Assembly (NCBI GenBank): GCA_973895155.1
Contig: OZ316892.1
Location: 29,760,001-29,824,000, forward strand
Direction: 5' to 3'
Origin: Marsupella aquatica
Taxonomy: Eukaryota > Marchantiophyta
DNA: 64,000 nucleotides
The notes beneath the pieces were generated by a model, which did no database searches, had not been told where the DNA came from, and worked only from the letters and a program-made list of their open reading frames with translations. Position 1 is the first letter of the stretch, and each line of letters opens with the position of its first letter. The position numbers and the translations under genes are program-made. This document shows positions 33,136 through 42,710 of the stretch, piece after piece.

Positions 33136-34189
33136 CTAAACCAGACTAGAAGCTTCCCCATACATTTCCAAGAGCCTCGCTTGCTCATCTTTCTCAAGAT
33201 TGTGCCAGTCTTCTTGAAATCGATTTAGGTCATACCTTGAAAATAAACCTAAGAAATCGATTGGAGGAAGATTCGGTGTTTCCATCCTAACAAAAGCTTC
33301 AATATGAACATTCTGAAGGGGTTTTCCATCGGGAATGCTTGTCAGCATTTCATTTACTTCCTCAAGCTGGCTTTTTGCTAGTCTAAGAATACCCCAGACT
33401 CGTGTACAAATTACGAGGTGGTTCCATTTTTTGGAGGTGCATCCAAGCCACACCATGGTTTTTAATCGCATCAATCTTTCATCAGCTTGGTTCTTGGAGG
33501 AATCAAACTCATCCTCTGTACAACAAACTTTCAAAATGGGCCAAATGAACGTTTCAACAATCTCGTCAAGAAGTCCATCCAAAAGCAATCCAGATTCCCT
33601 TTGGCCACTTTTTTGTTGAATTTGTTTCTTCTCTTTGTCGAATGACATCGCTAACCTTGTAAAGACAGGGTTCTCAGTGACTGCCATTCCAAAATAAGAG
33701 TGGATACCTGGAGTAATAAATGAGATGGTGAGCTCTTTCTCAGCAACCTACAAAATAGTGATGGAAAAACTGATTTTATTTCTTTGATCAAAATAAAAAT
33801 ATATTCACAAAATATTTGACCCAAGAACGTTCACCTAAACACTTACACACTACTCAGAAAATTCAACGCGATAAGTTAACCCAAGGATCTTCGTTCCAAA
33901 TCCGACAACAAAAATATGCCAATCAATGATATTTGTTTTGGGCATCACGACAATAGTTACAAGAAGAATTAACAGAGTGCAGACAACCACTCAAACATAT
34001 CCTCGACCGAATCGGAACTCCATCCTCATTTTTTTCACAAAACTCTATTCGGAGTGGATTCAAACTATCATGTGGATCCACGCCTCCGGTCCATAGCGCG
34101 CCTAATCCAGGACAAAGAACTTTGAGTGCAACTAATTGCTTATACAATCGACGAGCACGTTTCTCAAGGTTTTGATTCTGGACCGCCAT
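33136..34189 (-). CDS. F-box-like protein shared by both members of the transposon group
   Basis: Exon 2 spans 33,747-33,136 after acceptor TTTTGTAG and starts VAEKELTISFITPGIHSYFG. A likely exon 1 starts at ATG 34,189 (MAVQNQNLEKRARRLYKQL) and must use a donor before the stop at 33,923, which I could not fix. Exon 2 contains LLDGLLDEIVETFIWPILK and MVWLGCTSKKWNHLVICTR, a spacing and composition like an F-box (substrate adaptor of SCF ubiquitin ligases), followed by an uncharacterised tail (LPPIDFLGLFSRYDLNRFQE). No stop interrupts exon 2. The homologous relic at 10,756-11,150 in the small element indicates a conserved component of this transposon group. Confidence 0.55.
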
Positions 34190-34395
34190 GAGACTCACAA
34201 GAGAAAACTTCGTTTATCAAGGAAAGCTTAAGCTTGAGTGGGTGTCGGTCATTGAAAGGCAGCAAGAGCTTCAGTGCGTATAGTTCAGTTGAACTTCGCC
34301 TGCAAAACAATCAGTAATCCATAAGGTTTTCCCATCATTCAAATAAACTCTAGGTAAATACCACATGGGCAATCAAAACTGGACATTTGAAGAGT

Positions 34396-34965
34396 GAATC
34401 CCAAACGGGATACGCCGTATCCCATTTCGCATTCAACGTTGAGGTTTTGACATTTGGAGTCTACGATACTTCATATTCGGAGGTTGGATGCGACATGGGA
34501 TACCCCGTATCCCATTTTGCATCCAACCTCCTTTTTTAGCTAATGTGAAACAAAAACTTGAAATTTGAGGGTTGAATCCCAAACGGGATACGCCATATCC
34601 CATTTGGGATTCGTCCTCGCCATTTTTAGGAAGATTCTCACCTATTCGTCAAAACTGATTTTTGGGGAATACGAGTTTTTATAGACGGTGTGCATTCGTC
34701 GAGACTAAGAGTATACAGAGCGAGAAAAAATGAGCGTAAAATTCTCAAGAGGTGATCTCCTATTTATAGTTTTCTCACTGACCGTGGTTAGCTAGTATTT
34801 GACTGCAGTTGCATCGCAGTCGGTTAAATGTTACTGTTGAGAAGAATCATTTTGGAATATTCTTGTCGGGTAAACCAATATCAGCACTTTTACCGCATTT
34901 TTTTTTGGAATTCCGCGGTTGGATCCGAAATGGGATACGCCGTATCCCATCTTCGTATTCGTGTC
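34396..34965. repeat. Palindrome cluster at the right end of the 16-kb transposon
   Basis: Four sites: near 34,396-34,436 (core GGGATACGCCGTATCCC), 34,487-34,530 (GGGATACCCCGTATCCC), 34,574-34,616 (GGGATACGCCATATCCC) and 34,920-34,965 (GGGATACGCCGTATCCC). They lie between the F-box-like gene and the right TIR. Confidence 0.88.
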
Positions 34966-35066
34966 GATTTTTCCCATTTTTTCAATTCAAAAAACTAGTT
35001 TTTAGTGGGAATACTAATTCCGTATCCAAGACTTTTTTGCCTTAGAAACTTTTTTCGCCGCGGGCA

Positions 35067-35112
35067 AAACGAGAAGTGTGGTCACACTTCTCGTTTGGTC
35101 CGTCACCGTGTT
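35067..35112. repeat. Right terminal inverted repeat with adjoining perfect hairpin
   Basis: 35,078-35,112 is the right TIR, ending ACCGTGTT. Just inside, AAACGAGAAGTGTG (35,067-35,080) and its exact reverse complement (35,083-35,096) form a 14-bp perfect palindrome with a 2-nt centre. The left end has the second motif as a direct repeat instead. TSD TTCT follows at 35,113-35,116. Confidence 0.9.
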
Positions 35113-35657
35113 TTCTTAAAAGAGTTAAACTTTCTAGGCATTTGTTCATGGCAAAAGGTTTATGTATTATCTCAAGTGATCTCAATAAAATGTTATGGAT
35201 TCTTTTTGGTTTATAATTGATCGGGTTTTATATATGATAGAACAATTTTTGCTAGCAACTCTTAGGATAGATTGAAATACTACATTTTCTTTTTTACTCC
35301 CAAATTCTGATGTGAAATGTGACCTCCAACTTTGCTAGCAATGACTCTACCTCGCTAGCAATATCAGTTTTTCCTATCTCCTTTGAACTCCTTTTTACTA
35401 ACATTGTTAAAACTCCCGTATTTTCAGAATAATAAATTCTCCCCCCTATATTTCCACTCTTAAGACCAAATTAACACTAATTCATATGCGCAAAATTAAT
35501 TAGTGTTATAATAGAATTAGTGTGAGTGACACTCATTCCCTGGGCCCTCACTCCGTGTAAAAGAAGTGGACCCCCTACGATCGGGCCCTCTTCCTATTTA
35601 CCCCTTGTCATTCCATTTTACAATAAAAAGTTCTCTTATTACCAGTAATAATTATAA

Positions 35658-37761
35658 AGTGGTGGACCTCCCACCACGTGCCCGTCCAAACTCGTTTCTC
35701 AATCTTGAAACAAGTCGAACCTCGCACCAACACGGAATGTTGGGCTCGGGGGCCTCAATCCAAGGGGTGTCCCATATCATGCTCGAAGTTTTTGGGGAAT
35801 AAACACCCTAAAAGTTAAGTCAATAAAGTTTTTTTTAGGAATTGTTTTACCCCTAATTTAATAGAATATTCCAAGAAGATTCTCATATTTGATTTAAAAA
35901 AACCCTATGATTCTTATAATTCTCAAAATTGGATTAAAATAACCTTAATGTTCTTCAACAAAAATTTAAAAGTATTTCACTAAACCCAATAAAAAAACCC
36001 TACACTTATTCGTGCGTGATGGGTTGGAAGAAAAGAAGCGAGGACCCCGGGACGTTGGGGCAAGTTCTCTTCAACTATACTCCTTGTCGTTAGTGACCAC
36101 TCCCATATGAAGTCGCACCTGCCCTCGTCAGCATGACCGTCACTCAACGGTCTTTACTATTTGCGCGAGCAAGCAACCAACCGGTAAGTAACCCGTCTTG
36201 ATCTCGGAACTCCCAAGACCATTATCTCGCATCAAGCTCAATAGTCGTTAGTAAGTAGGTCAGCGTATAGAGCCTCCCAGGCCCGCATGGCCTTGCCATA
36301 AGCTGAAGCTAATGTCGGCATCACTGTTCATCCGGAACAGTCTATCTACCGGATGCCGCCCAAGCTTTCCCACTTTCTACCCATCAATGGCTGATCGCCC
36401 TGCCTCCATGACATGCCCATGGCCCAAACTCAGTTTGTCACAAACTAGTAGTAACACACCGGGACCATTCAATTTATAGTTCTGAGCCACCTCTCGACGA
36501 AACCGGGTTCCGCTCAAACTCTCACCATGCATCGGGACCAGATCCCAATGGCAGCCCCAAGAGTCTACTTGGTTCTACCTCCCCAATATCATGTCCCCGT
36601 GGGAACGAAATGCGGTTTGGTCACTATTTGACTTCGGATCGGCAAGAGGGACTTCCCCCATTGCAAGCCTCAAAACCAAAACCATCCAATGCACAATTAG
36701 AGAGCACCATGAGGTAGCTTTCTTCATTATCTTTCCAACGAGCCCAAGCACTCCCCCAACGGAGATCTGGTCGTCGAGTTATGTTAGCTTGTTTCCGTTT
36801 CAAAACTCGAAACGATGTATCTTCGTCGATCGCGATCAGCTCGAGCTCAAACTCAAGAGGACCACTCCCCTCATATATGCTTATGGGGACCTGCCACCCC
36901 TGGACCAGCTTTGGTCCCCTATCTTTGGCCCCCTACCCGAGGGTCCGTGGGCCCCGCCACTTAGCTCAAAACAAAGATAATCAAAAACTCTCCGCAACTT
37001 GGCCTCGAGCACAAATTGTGGCATAGGGGGCTAAAATTTGCGGCCGAAAACCCGCTCTCGTCCAGGCAACCCCCCTTGGTCCATCGATGCGTGACGATTC
37101 TAATCGAGTCTAAATCGACCATAACTTTTGGCCCTAGGTCCGTTGGCCGAGAAATATGCGGCCCCATGATCGGGGTCATGTGGGGCTTCTTGGGCCCCTA
37201 TGGTGATCCAATGGAAAAATAGTTCATTTTTCCGTGATCGGCAACTGGCTCAAATTACAAGGATGCGGCTTGAGTCGACCATAACTTTTGGCCCCTCGGT
37301 CCGTTGACTGAGAAATATGCGGCCCCATGATTGGGCTCATGTGAAGCTTCTCAGACCCCTATGGTGATCCGTTGGAAAAATAGTTCATTTTTCTGTGATC
37401 GGCAATGGGCCCAAACTACAAGCATGCAACTTGAATCGACCATAACTTTTGGCCCCTGGGTCCGTTAGCCCCTGGGTCCGTTGGCCGAGAAATATGTGGC
37501 CCCATGATTAGGCTCATGTAGGGCTTCTCGGCCCCTGATGGTGATTTAGAAAAAGAGTTCATTTTTTTCGTGATCGGCAACGGGTCCAATAGAGCTATAT
37601 TGGAGCGCACTTTTCTCAAATCTTGTCCTTACTCTTACTAGCCTCCTCTTTGTTAGTCGCATCCCTAATGGCCATGATGGTAGCAAATCTACGAGGGGCT
37701 CAACGCTAGAGTTGGGCAACGCCGGAGCAATTACGAGTAGGTGAAAGTCGTATTTGCGACT
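35658..37761 (-). repeat. Solo LTR of the chromovirus family inside MITE copy 3 (2,104 bp)
   Basis: Ends AGTGGTGGACC (left) and TTTGCGACT (right) match the LTR family in minus orientation. The perfect 5-bp TSD is TATAA (35,653-35,657 and 37,762-37,766). No internal retrotransposon sequence. Longer than the LTR at 6,504-7,994, partly because of an AT-rich insertion at about 35,735-36,055 and an internal tandem repeat at 37,119-37,560. Confidence 0.85.
37119..37560. repeat. Three tandem copies of a 160-bp unit within the solo LTR
   Basis: Each unit starts with CCATAACTTTTGGCCC (37,119, 37,280, 37,440) and includes CCGAGAAATATGCGGCCCCA and TGGTGATCC. The third unit has a small internal duplication of GGTCCGTTGGCC-like sequence. 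Confidence 0.85.
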
Positions 37762-37855
37762 TATAATTATTAGTTCAAAATGAATAAAAACTACAGTTCG
37801 AGCGTTCGCACGTCCTCCACATATTAATTAAGACTGAGGGCCCAGGGCACTCATT

Positions 37856-39654
37856 CATGGGTAGAGCCCAAAATGTCCGCTCTTGAATTAGTGTGAGTAA
37901 CACTAATTAGATTGTACTCACTGGGGTTCAAAAGACCGGTAAGGGTCACAGATGCTATAACAGTATCTTCACTGAACCCTAAATAGCTAGCACAAATCAA
38001 TTTCACTGCAGCTGATACTATTGTAGTAGTCTCGAGCCAAGTGCTCCTACTCAAGCGAGAATCAAGCTTGAAAATCCATCGAATTATTTTTTGGGGGAAT
38101 GCAAGATCAAAATCCTATGAAAGAGTTTATGCCAAATACAGAATGACAGTGCTATATGGTCAATCAACCTTCCAGTGCTTTGTCTTACTAAGAATTTTTG
38201 TCAATATTTTATTTCAATATGACATAACAAGGTGCATCACTTGTAAAACCTACATTTTAGATTACTTTGGCACCCCTATTAGGTGTTTTTTTTTTAATCT
38301 TCATATGCTCTCCTTCCAACTGCATTTAGTTTCCAACCCTTTAGCAGATTTGATGGGATTTCTTGCAATTCTAGTGAATGAAAGAGAATTGGTACTTGGA
38401 GAAGTGGACTCCTCCTGCTTGAAGTCCTACTCAAACTTTTATTTGCCAAGCTTATGGTTTTTATTATCATTAGCTAAGGCAAGGGAGTATCTTATGTACT
38501 TTATGTGCACAATTTTTGAAGGATTTGAGTGTCATTAAAACAAGTGTGAATCTGTACCTTATGTGCTCAACTTGTCAAGACGTGCACTTCTACTTTTCCT
38601 GGTCATTATGTAAATTGTACTTTAACATGTACTTGAATTTGGCATGTACTTGCTGTATTTTTCTACTCAATCCTATCCCATACTATGTAATAATCATTTA
38701 CACATCACTACAAGACAAACAAATAAGACAACAAAAAACCATGTTCCAGGATACGATGAACATGCTATATATATCTATCTAACACTATAATAATTGATCC
38801 CTCCAATTTTTGTCATTTGTCCATTTACAAAAAGTCAGAGCATTGGCGGCGGGAATGATTCTTGGCCATTAGACCATTTCATATTTTTTAGGACCGTTCA
38901 ATCACAAAAATGAGCCCTTCCTGAACCCTGTGCCTGCCCTCCGTGCGTGCATGCCTGGCGTACGGCTGAACTCCACTGCCATCCCTTGCCCTGCCTCAGT
39001 TGTTGCCACTTTGCCTGCCCCCGTCGCCCCTGTACGTCCATGGTACTGCAAGGGGCAGCCATTGTGCCCAGGCCTTCATTGCCCTCCTGCACGCTGGCTC
39101 ACCCCTGCCTGCTCACCTTCCGTGCCATGGCCAGGCCATTCATAAATGCCACAAGCTCTGCATAGGGATCTGGCCAGGTAATTTAAGCTGTTGAGAGATG
39201 CTCTTGAGATCTTTATTTCACCACAAGATCTTTTTTCACTTTAGCCTTGACACCTTTTTTTTTCTCAGCATCTTTTTCTCATCTCAACACCATTTTATCA
39301 TTTTGATATATTTTTTTTATTTTAAATATATTCTTTTTTTACATCTTTTTTTCATCTCAACATTTTTTTCTTCATATTTTTTTCTCATCTTGACAATTAT
39401 CTTTTTCTCACATCTTTTTCTCACTTTGACAATCATCTTTTTTCTCACATCTTTTTCTCACCTTGACAATCATCTTTTCTCTCTTCAATGTCTTTTGTCA
39501 TTTGTCACTTTAGAATTACGAAACTGCCCGTTTCAGACGAAACTTTGACAAGCCCTTTACATCATAAAAATTGTACAAGAGTTACTTTTACGTAGATACA
39601 CTCAGTTAACATCACTGGCCATTGTGATTGTGCCAAGAGCCTCGCGCTGAGTGA
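37856..39654. other. AT-rich intergenic region; no gene supported
   Basis: A long plus-strand frame at 38,041-38,538 is rich in Phe, Leu and Cys, has no recognisable domain, and looks like chance in AT-rich DNA. Around 38,900-39,130 is a C-rich segment with overlapping frames and no support. 39,230-39,500 is a T-rich imperfect tandem repeat on the plus strand (TTTTTCTCA-CTTGACAATCATC units). It lies just 3' of the polyketide synthase gene. Confidence 0.5.
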
Positions 39655-40845
39655 CTACCTAGCAATGCTTTTCAACACCAATACTTCGACTGTCACACCA
39701 GGCCCGAATGCCACACAAATTCCCCACTCAGCTCCTTGTCCAGATGTCGTCGAGTTGTTCTGAACAGACAGCTTTCGCACTTGGTCAAGCACAAACAGAA
39801 CAGTGGCACCAGACATGTTACCATAGTTATAAAGCACATCCCTGGTGGCCTTCAGCTTCTCGGGCTTCAAACTTAGTGACTTCTCCAGATCATCGAGGAT
39901 GGCCCGACCTCCGGGGTGCACTGCCCAGAAGATGTCGTTCCAGCCAGGAGACCCGGTCATTTGAGATTGAGCGGCATTGAATATGGGCAGCGTATTCCTT
40001 GAAATGATGCCGGGAACTTCCTTCACTAAATGAAACATGAGGCCAGCTTCTGTGAGGCGCCCTTCGATTGCACCTTCACTCTCGGGAAGGATAGTTTCTC
40101 CTGACCAGTGGATTTCGTAGAGTGGTCTCTCGCCCTCGAGCGGGTCCGAGCCGATGACTAGTACTGAGGATCCGTCGCCAAACATTGCCGACCCAAGCAA
40201 GTTGGCCACATACTCCTCATTAGGGGCCCTGAAGGTGAGACACGTCGTGAGTTCACTCACCACCGTCAGAACTCGTGCGCCCTTGTTATTCTCAGCCAAA
40301 TCTTTAGCTACTCGCAGAACTGTGGCTCCTCCGAAGCACCCTTGCATATACAGCATGGTTCGCTTGACATTGGGGTTCAACCCAAGGAGTCTGGTGAGAG
40401 TGAGATCTGCTCCAGGCATGTTGACACTACTGGTAGTTGCGAATACAACGTGAGTAATCTGCTCTCTGGGTTGGCCCCATTCTTCGAGAGCCTCCTCCGC
40501 TGCCTTTGCTGCAAGCCTGGGTACCTCTTTAATCGCAATGTCCTGGCGAACATCGAGAGAAGCATCCTTGCACGTACACATCGCTGGATTGGCCTTCAGC
40601 ACCTCCTCGGTGCAGTGAAAGTACCTCTGGTTGATCCCAGCGTTTTTGCAGATACGGGCGAACTTCGCCTTGAGCGCAGTCTTCTCATTGCAATTCGTGA
40701 TGTTGAAGAAGAAATCCGCGTACCCGCTCTGAGGATGAGCGGTGGGAGGAACAGCTTTGCCAATGGCGAACACGGTGGCCGGCCCCTCCGCTCTCTGATG
40801 CCGATACGCAGCCATGTCTCGATGAACAGACTGAAGTGTCAGCAA
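39655..40845 (-). CDS. Type III polyketide synthase (chalcone synthase superfamily)
   Basis: Intact 396-residue frame without introns, close to the usual 390-400. Catalytic triad present: Cys in MLYMQGCFGGATVLRVAKD, His in FWAVHPGGRAILDD, Asn in YNYGNMSGATVLFVLD. The CoA-binding and gatekeeper region keeps Phe in SAMFGDGSSVLVIGSDP and in LMFHLVKEVPG, and Gly in EGAIEGRL. The stretch before TFR reads SELTTCLTFRAP where chalcone synthases have a shorter SEVTAVTFRGP, and the C-terminal loop is VAFGPG rather than GFGPG. Family role: iterative condensation of malonyl-CoA onto a CoA starter in the cytosol. The altered active-site segment suggests a product other than naringenin chalcone, such as a stilbenecarboxylate- or bibenzyl-type product, but this is inference. 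Start chosen at the first Met before the conserved RAEGPATVFAIG; a Met ten residues later is possible. Confidence 0.92.
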   Translation of the reverse strand: MLTLQSVHRDMAAYRHQRAEGPATVFAIGKAVPPTAHPQSGYADFFFNITNCNEKTALKAKFARICKNAGINQRYFHCTEEVLKANPAMCTCKDASLDVRQDIAIKEVPRLAAKAAEEALEEWGQPREQITHVVFATTSSVNMPGADLTLTRLLGLNPNVKRTMLYMQGCFGGATVLRVAKDLAENNKGARVLTVVSELTTCLTFRAPNEEYVANLLGSAMFGDGSSVLVIGSDPLEGERPLYEIHWSGETILPESEGAIEGRLTEAGLMFHLVKEVPGIISRNTLPIFNAAQSQMTGSPGWNDIFWAVHPGGRAILDDLEKSLSLKPEKLKATRDVLYNYGNMSGATVLFVLDQVRKLSVQNNSTTSGQGAEWGICVAFGPGVTVEVLVLKSIAR

Positions 40846-42360
40846 TCGCTTCTTAGAATCTCAATTCAGTCCAGAGATTGGGCACTTCTAAGCTCTCTAG
40901 AAACGAAATCGCGGATTCTACAATGGAGGTGATGGAGCAGATACTTTGTGGACGAGGCTAAATAATGATGGAGTTGAAATTTGCCGAAAACCTTCAGCTG
41001 AGTAGAATGAAGCCCGGAGATAACTGGCTGTTTAGTTGATATACCCTAGCATAGAGATATACCCAAAGTAAACTTCAGTTTGAACTATGGTCTAATCAAA
41101 CTGTAGGTGAAAAAAGTTTATCTGGAAATTCAACTCGAGTTTTGAAAGCTACAGTACTTGGATAGGCCACATGATTGGAAACGTGTCAGCACCAGATGAC
41201 CTGGTTCCAAACATGGTTTAGCAGGTAAGTTTAGGCAAACTTTAAGTAAGTGCTGTCCCCAAAGGAAAACTTGGTGGTTAACCATGATCGGTCAATAATA
41301 TTCATAACAATAGTAGAAGAGTGCACTGAAATGACTACAGTTTGTTATCTCGTTTGTTATGAATATTATTGACTGATTAAACAAACATCAGGCAAAATTG
41401 ACTTTCTATAAGTGCACACTCTGACTAACTCTCAATGCATCTACTTCTTCCTTTTTCGTGGAGTTTGCACTTTTCGTCTGTGCAAAAGGCCAAAAACTAA
41501 ACAAGAACTATATAAGTGCAACCCTCCATAAAATGCCACCACTTATTGGTAAGCGCACCATTCCATCAACTACGTTGATATCCATGATTGCTATTTACAG
41601 TAAACAAAAAACAAAGGGTGGGCTGAGTTCCATGGTAACTGTTTACACTAAACAAACAAATGTGTGTCCCCAGACTGGATATTTACTCCCTACTTCCCAC
41701 GAATTTTTGGAGATCCATGTCTTACACAGTGGTGGCCATGCCATGGCCCACCGGGTCTTCTCTTAATCTAACATGAGATTATGAGGAAATGCTTTTGAAG
41801 GCAACGAAAAAGAGCCGGAAGTTACGCAGTTGCCTCGATATTCACGTGAAACCGAAAGACGCGGTTCTTCGTGATAGTCAGGGTCCACTGATCAATCTGG
41901 GGCCCAGATGACGCTGAAGGGCAGCTAGAACTAAGTCTGTAAAAAAGTAGAGTAGACGTGGGCGTTGACGGCCTGCGCTCACTGGACATGGTGGTCCTCC
42001 CCAATTGGTTCGGCAAATGCAGTACCTGCTTTCATACTCTATGCTGGACACACTGTACACTACTAGCTAGCCCCAGTGACTTTGGCTGAGCTATAGTCAC
42101 ATTTCCGAAGCATCCTCGAAGCGCTCCGGTGGAAGGTTCTTCGATTACCGTGAATACTACGCGTTCAGAGGTCATCTTGATCATAACTTTTGCGGATGTA
42201 TTTCTTAGTTTATGACGCTCAATTTTCTCATCCGTAGGAGTTAAGGCAGTTGTGTGCTCGAGGGAGGTTTGTGCATGATTTCAGGACTGTCTAGACCCAG
42301 TTCATCATCGGAAGTCACTAGAAAGGATAATTGATGGGCCTCGTTAATTAGGCGCCTGGC
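40846..42360. other. Upstream region of the polyketide synthase gene
   Basis: No further gene. A stem-forming inverted repeat lies at 41,291-41,310 and 41,354-41,373 (20-bp perfect arms, GTCAATAATATTCATAACAA, 43-nt spacer), about 450-530 bp upstream of the start codon. Short frames at 41,458-41,766 and 41,822-42,060 have no recognised domain. Confidence 0.5.
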
Positions 42361-42710
42361 TATGATTGCAGTTATCGAGATTCTCCAATGGCTAGAGTGC
42401 TTGGAACCTGATTCCCTACATCACTGTTTCCCCAAGTATCCCAATTGGGCACTCATTCGATCAGCTGCATAGTCAGAGGTTCAGGCGATCTGTTCACTCC
42501 GATTTCACTCACGTCGAGGTCCTTTTGCTGACAGACTAGCAGTGATCGAGATTCTGCAATGGCTAGAGTGCTTGGAACCTGATTCAATACATCACTGTTT
42601 CCCCAAGTCTCCCAATTTGGCACCCATTCAATCAGCTGCAGAGAAGTTCAGGCGATCTGTTCACTCCGAGCTTCACTTAAGTCGAGGTTACTTTTGCTGA
42701 CATACCACCA
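42361..42710. repeat. Two-copy tandem duplication, about 175 bp unit
   Basis: Both copies contain TGGCTAGAGTGCTTGGAACC, CATCACTGTTTCCCCAAGT and AGGCGATCTGTTCACTCCGA, at about 42,363-42,535 and 42,545-42,710. Non-coding. Confidence 0.85.

Larger units (their letters stand above)
19040..35112. mobile_element. 16-kb TIR DNA transposon carrying a ParB-like DNA methyltransferase
   Basis: The 35-bp terminal inverted repeats differ at two positions. The left reads AACACAGTGACGGACC, followed by AAACGAGAAGTATG. The 4-bp TSD is TTCT (19,036-19,039 and 35,113-35,116). Contents left to right: palindrome cluster, plus-strand transposase gene, minus-strand Ulp1-like protease, minus-strand ParB-methyltransferase with palindromes in its last intron and upstream, a probably nested gag-like gene, a minus-strand F-box-like gene, palindrome cluster, right TIR. 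The sibling at 9,407-11,932 has the same TSD length and related ends. The superfamily is not determined. A 4-bp TSD is compatible with Academ, among others. Several genes are broken, so this copy is likely inactive. Confidence 0.85.
35538..37847. mobile_element. hAT-like MITE, copy 3, split by a solo LTR
   Basis: The left part 35,538-35,657 starts CCCTGGGCCCTCA and the right part 37,762-37,847 ends TGAGGGCCCAGGG. The outer 8-bp TSD is CACTCATT (35,530-35,537 and 37,848-37,855). Excising the LTR and one TATAA copy leaves an element collinear with the two intact copies. Confidence 0.88.

Noticed and set aside
38041-38538. 165-residue open frame rich in Phe and Leu
   Set aside because: AT-rich context, no recognisable domain, no splice or conservation support.
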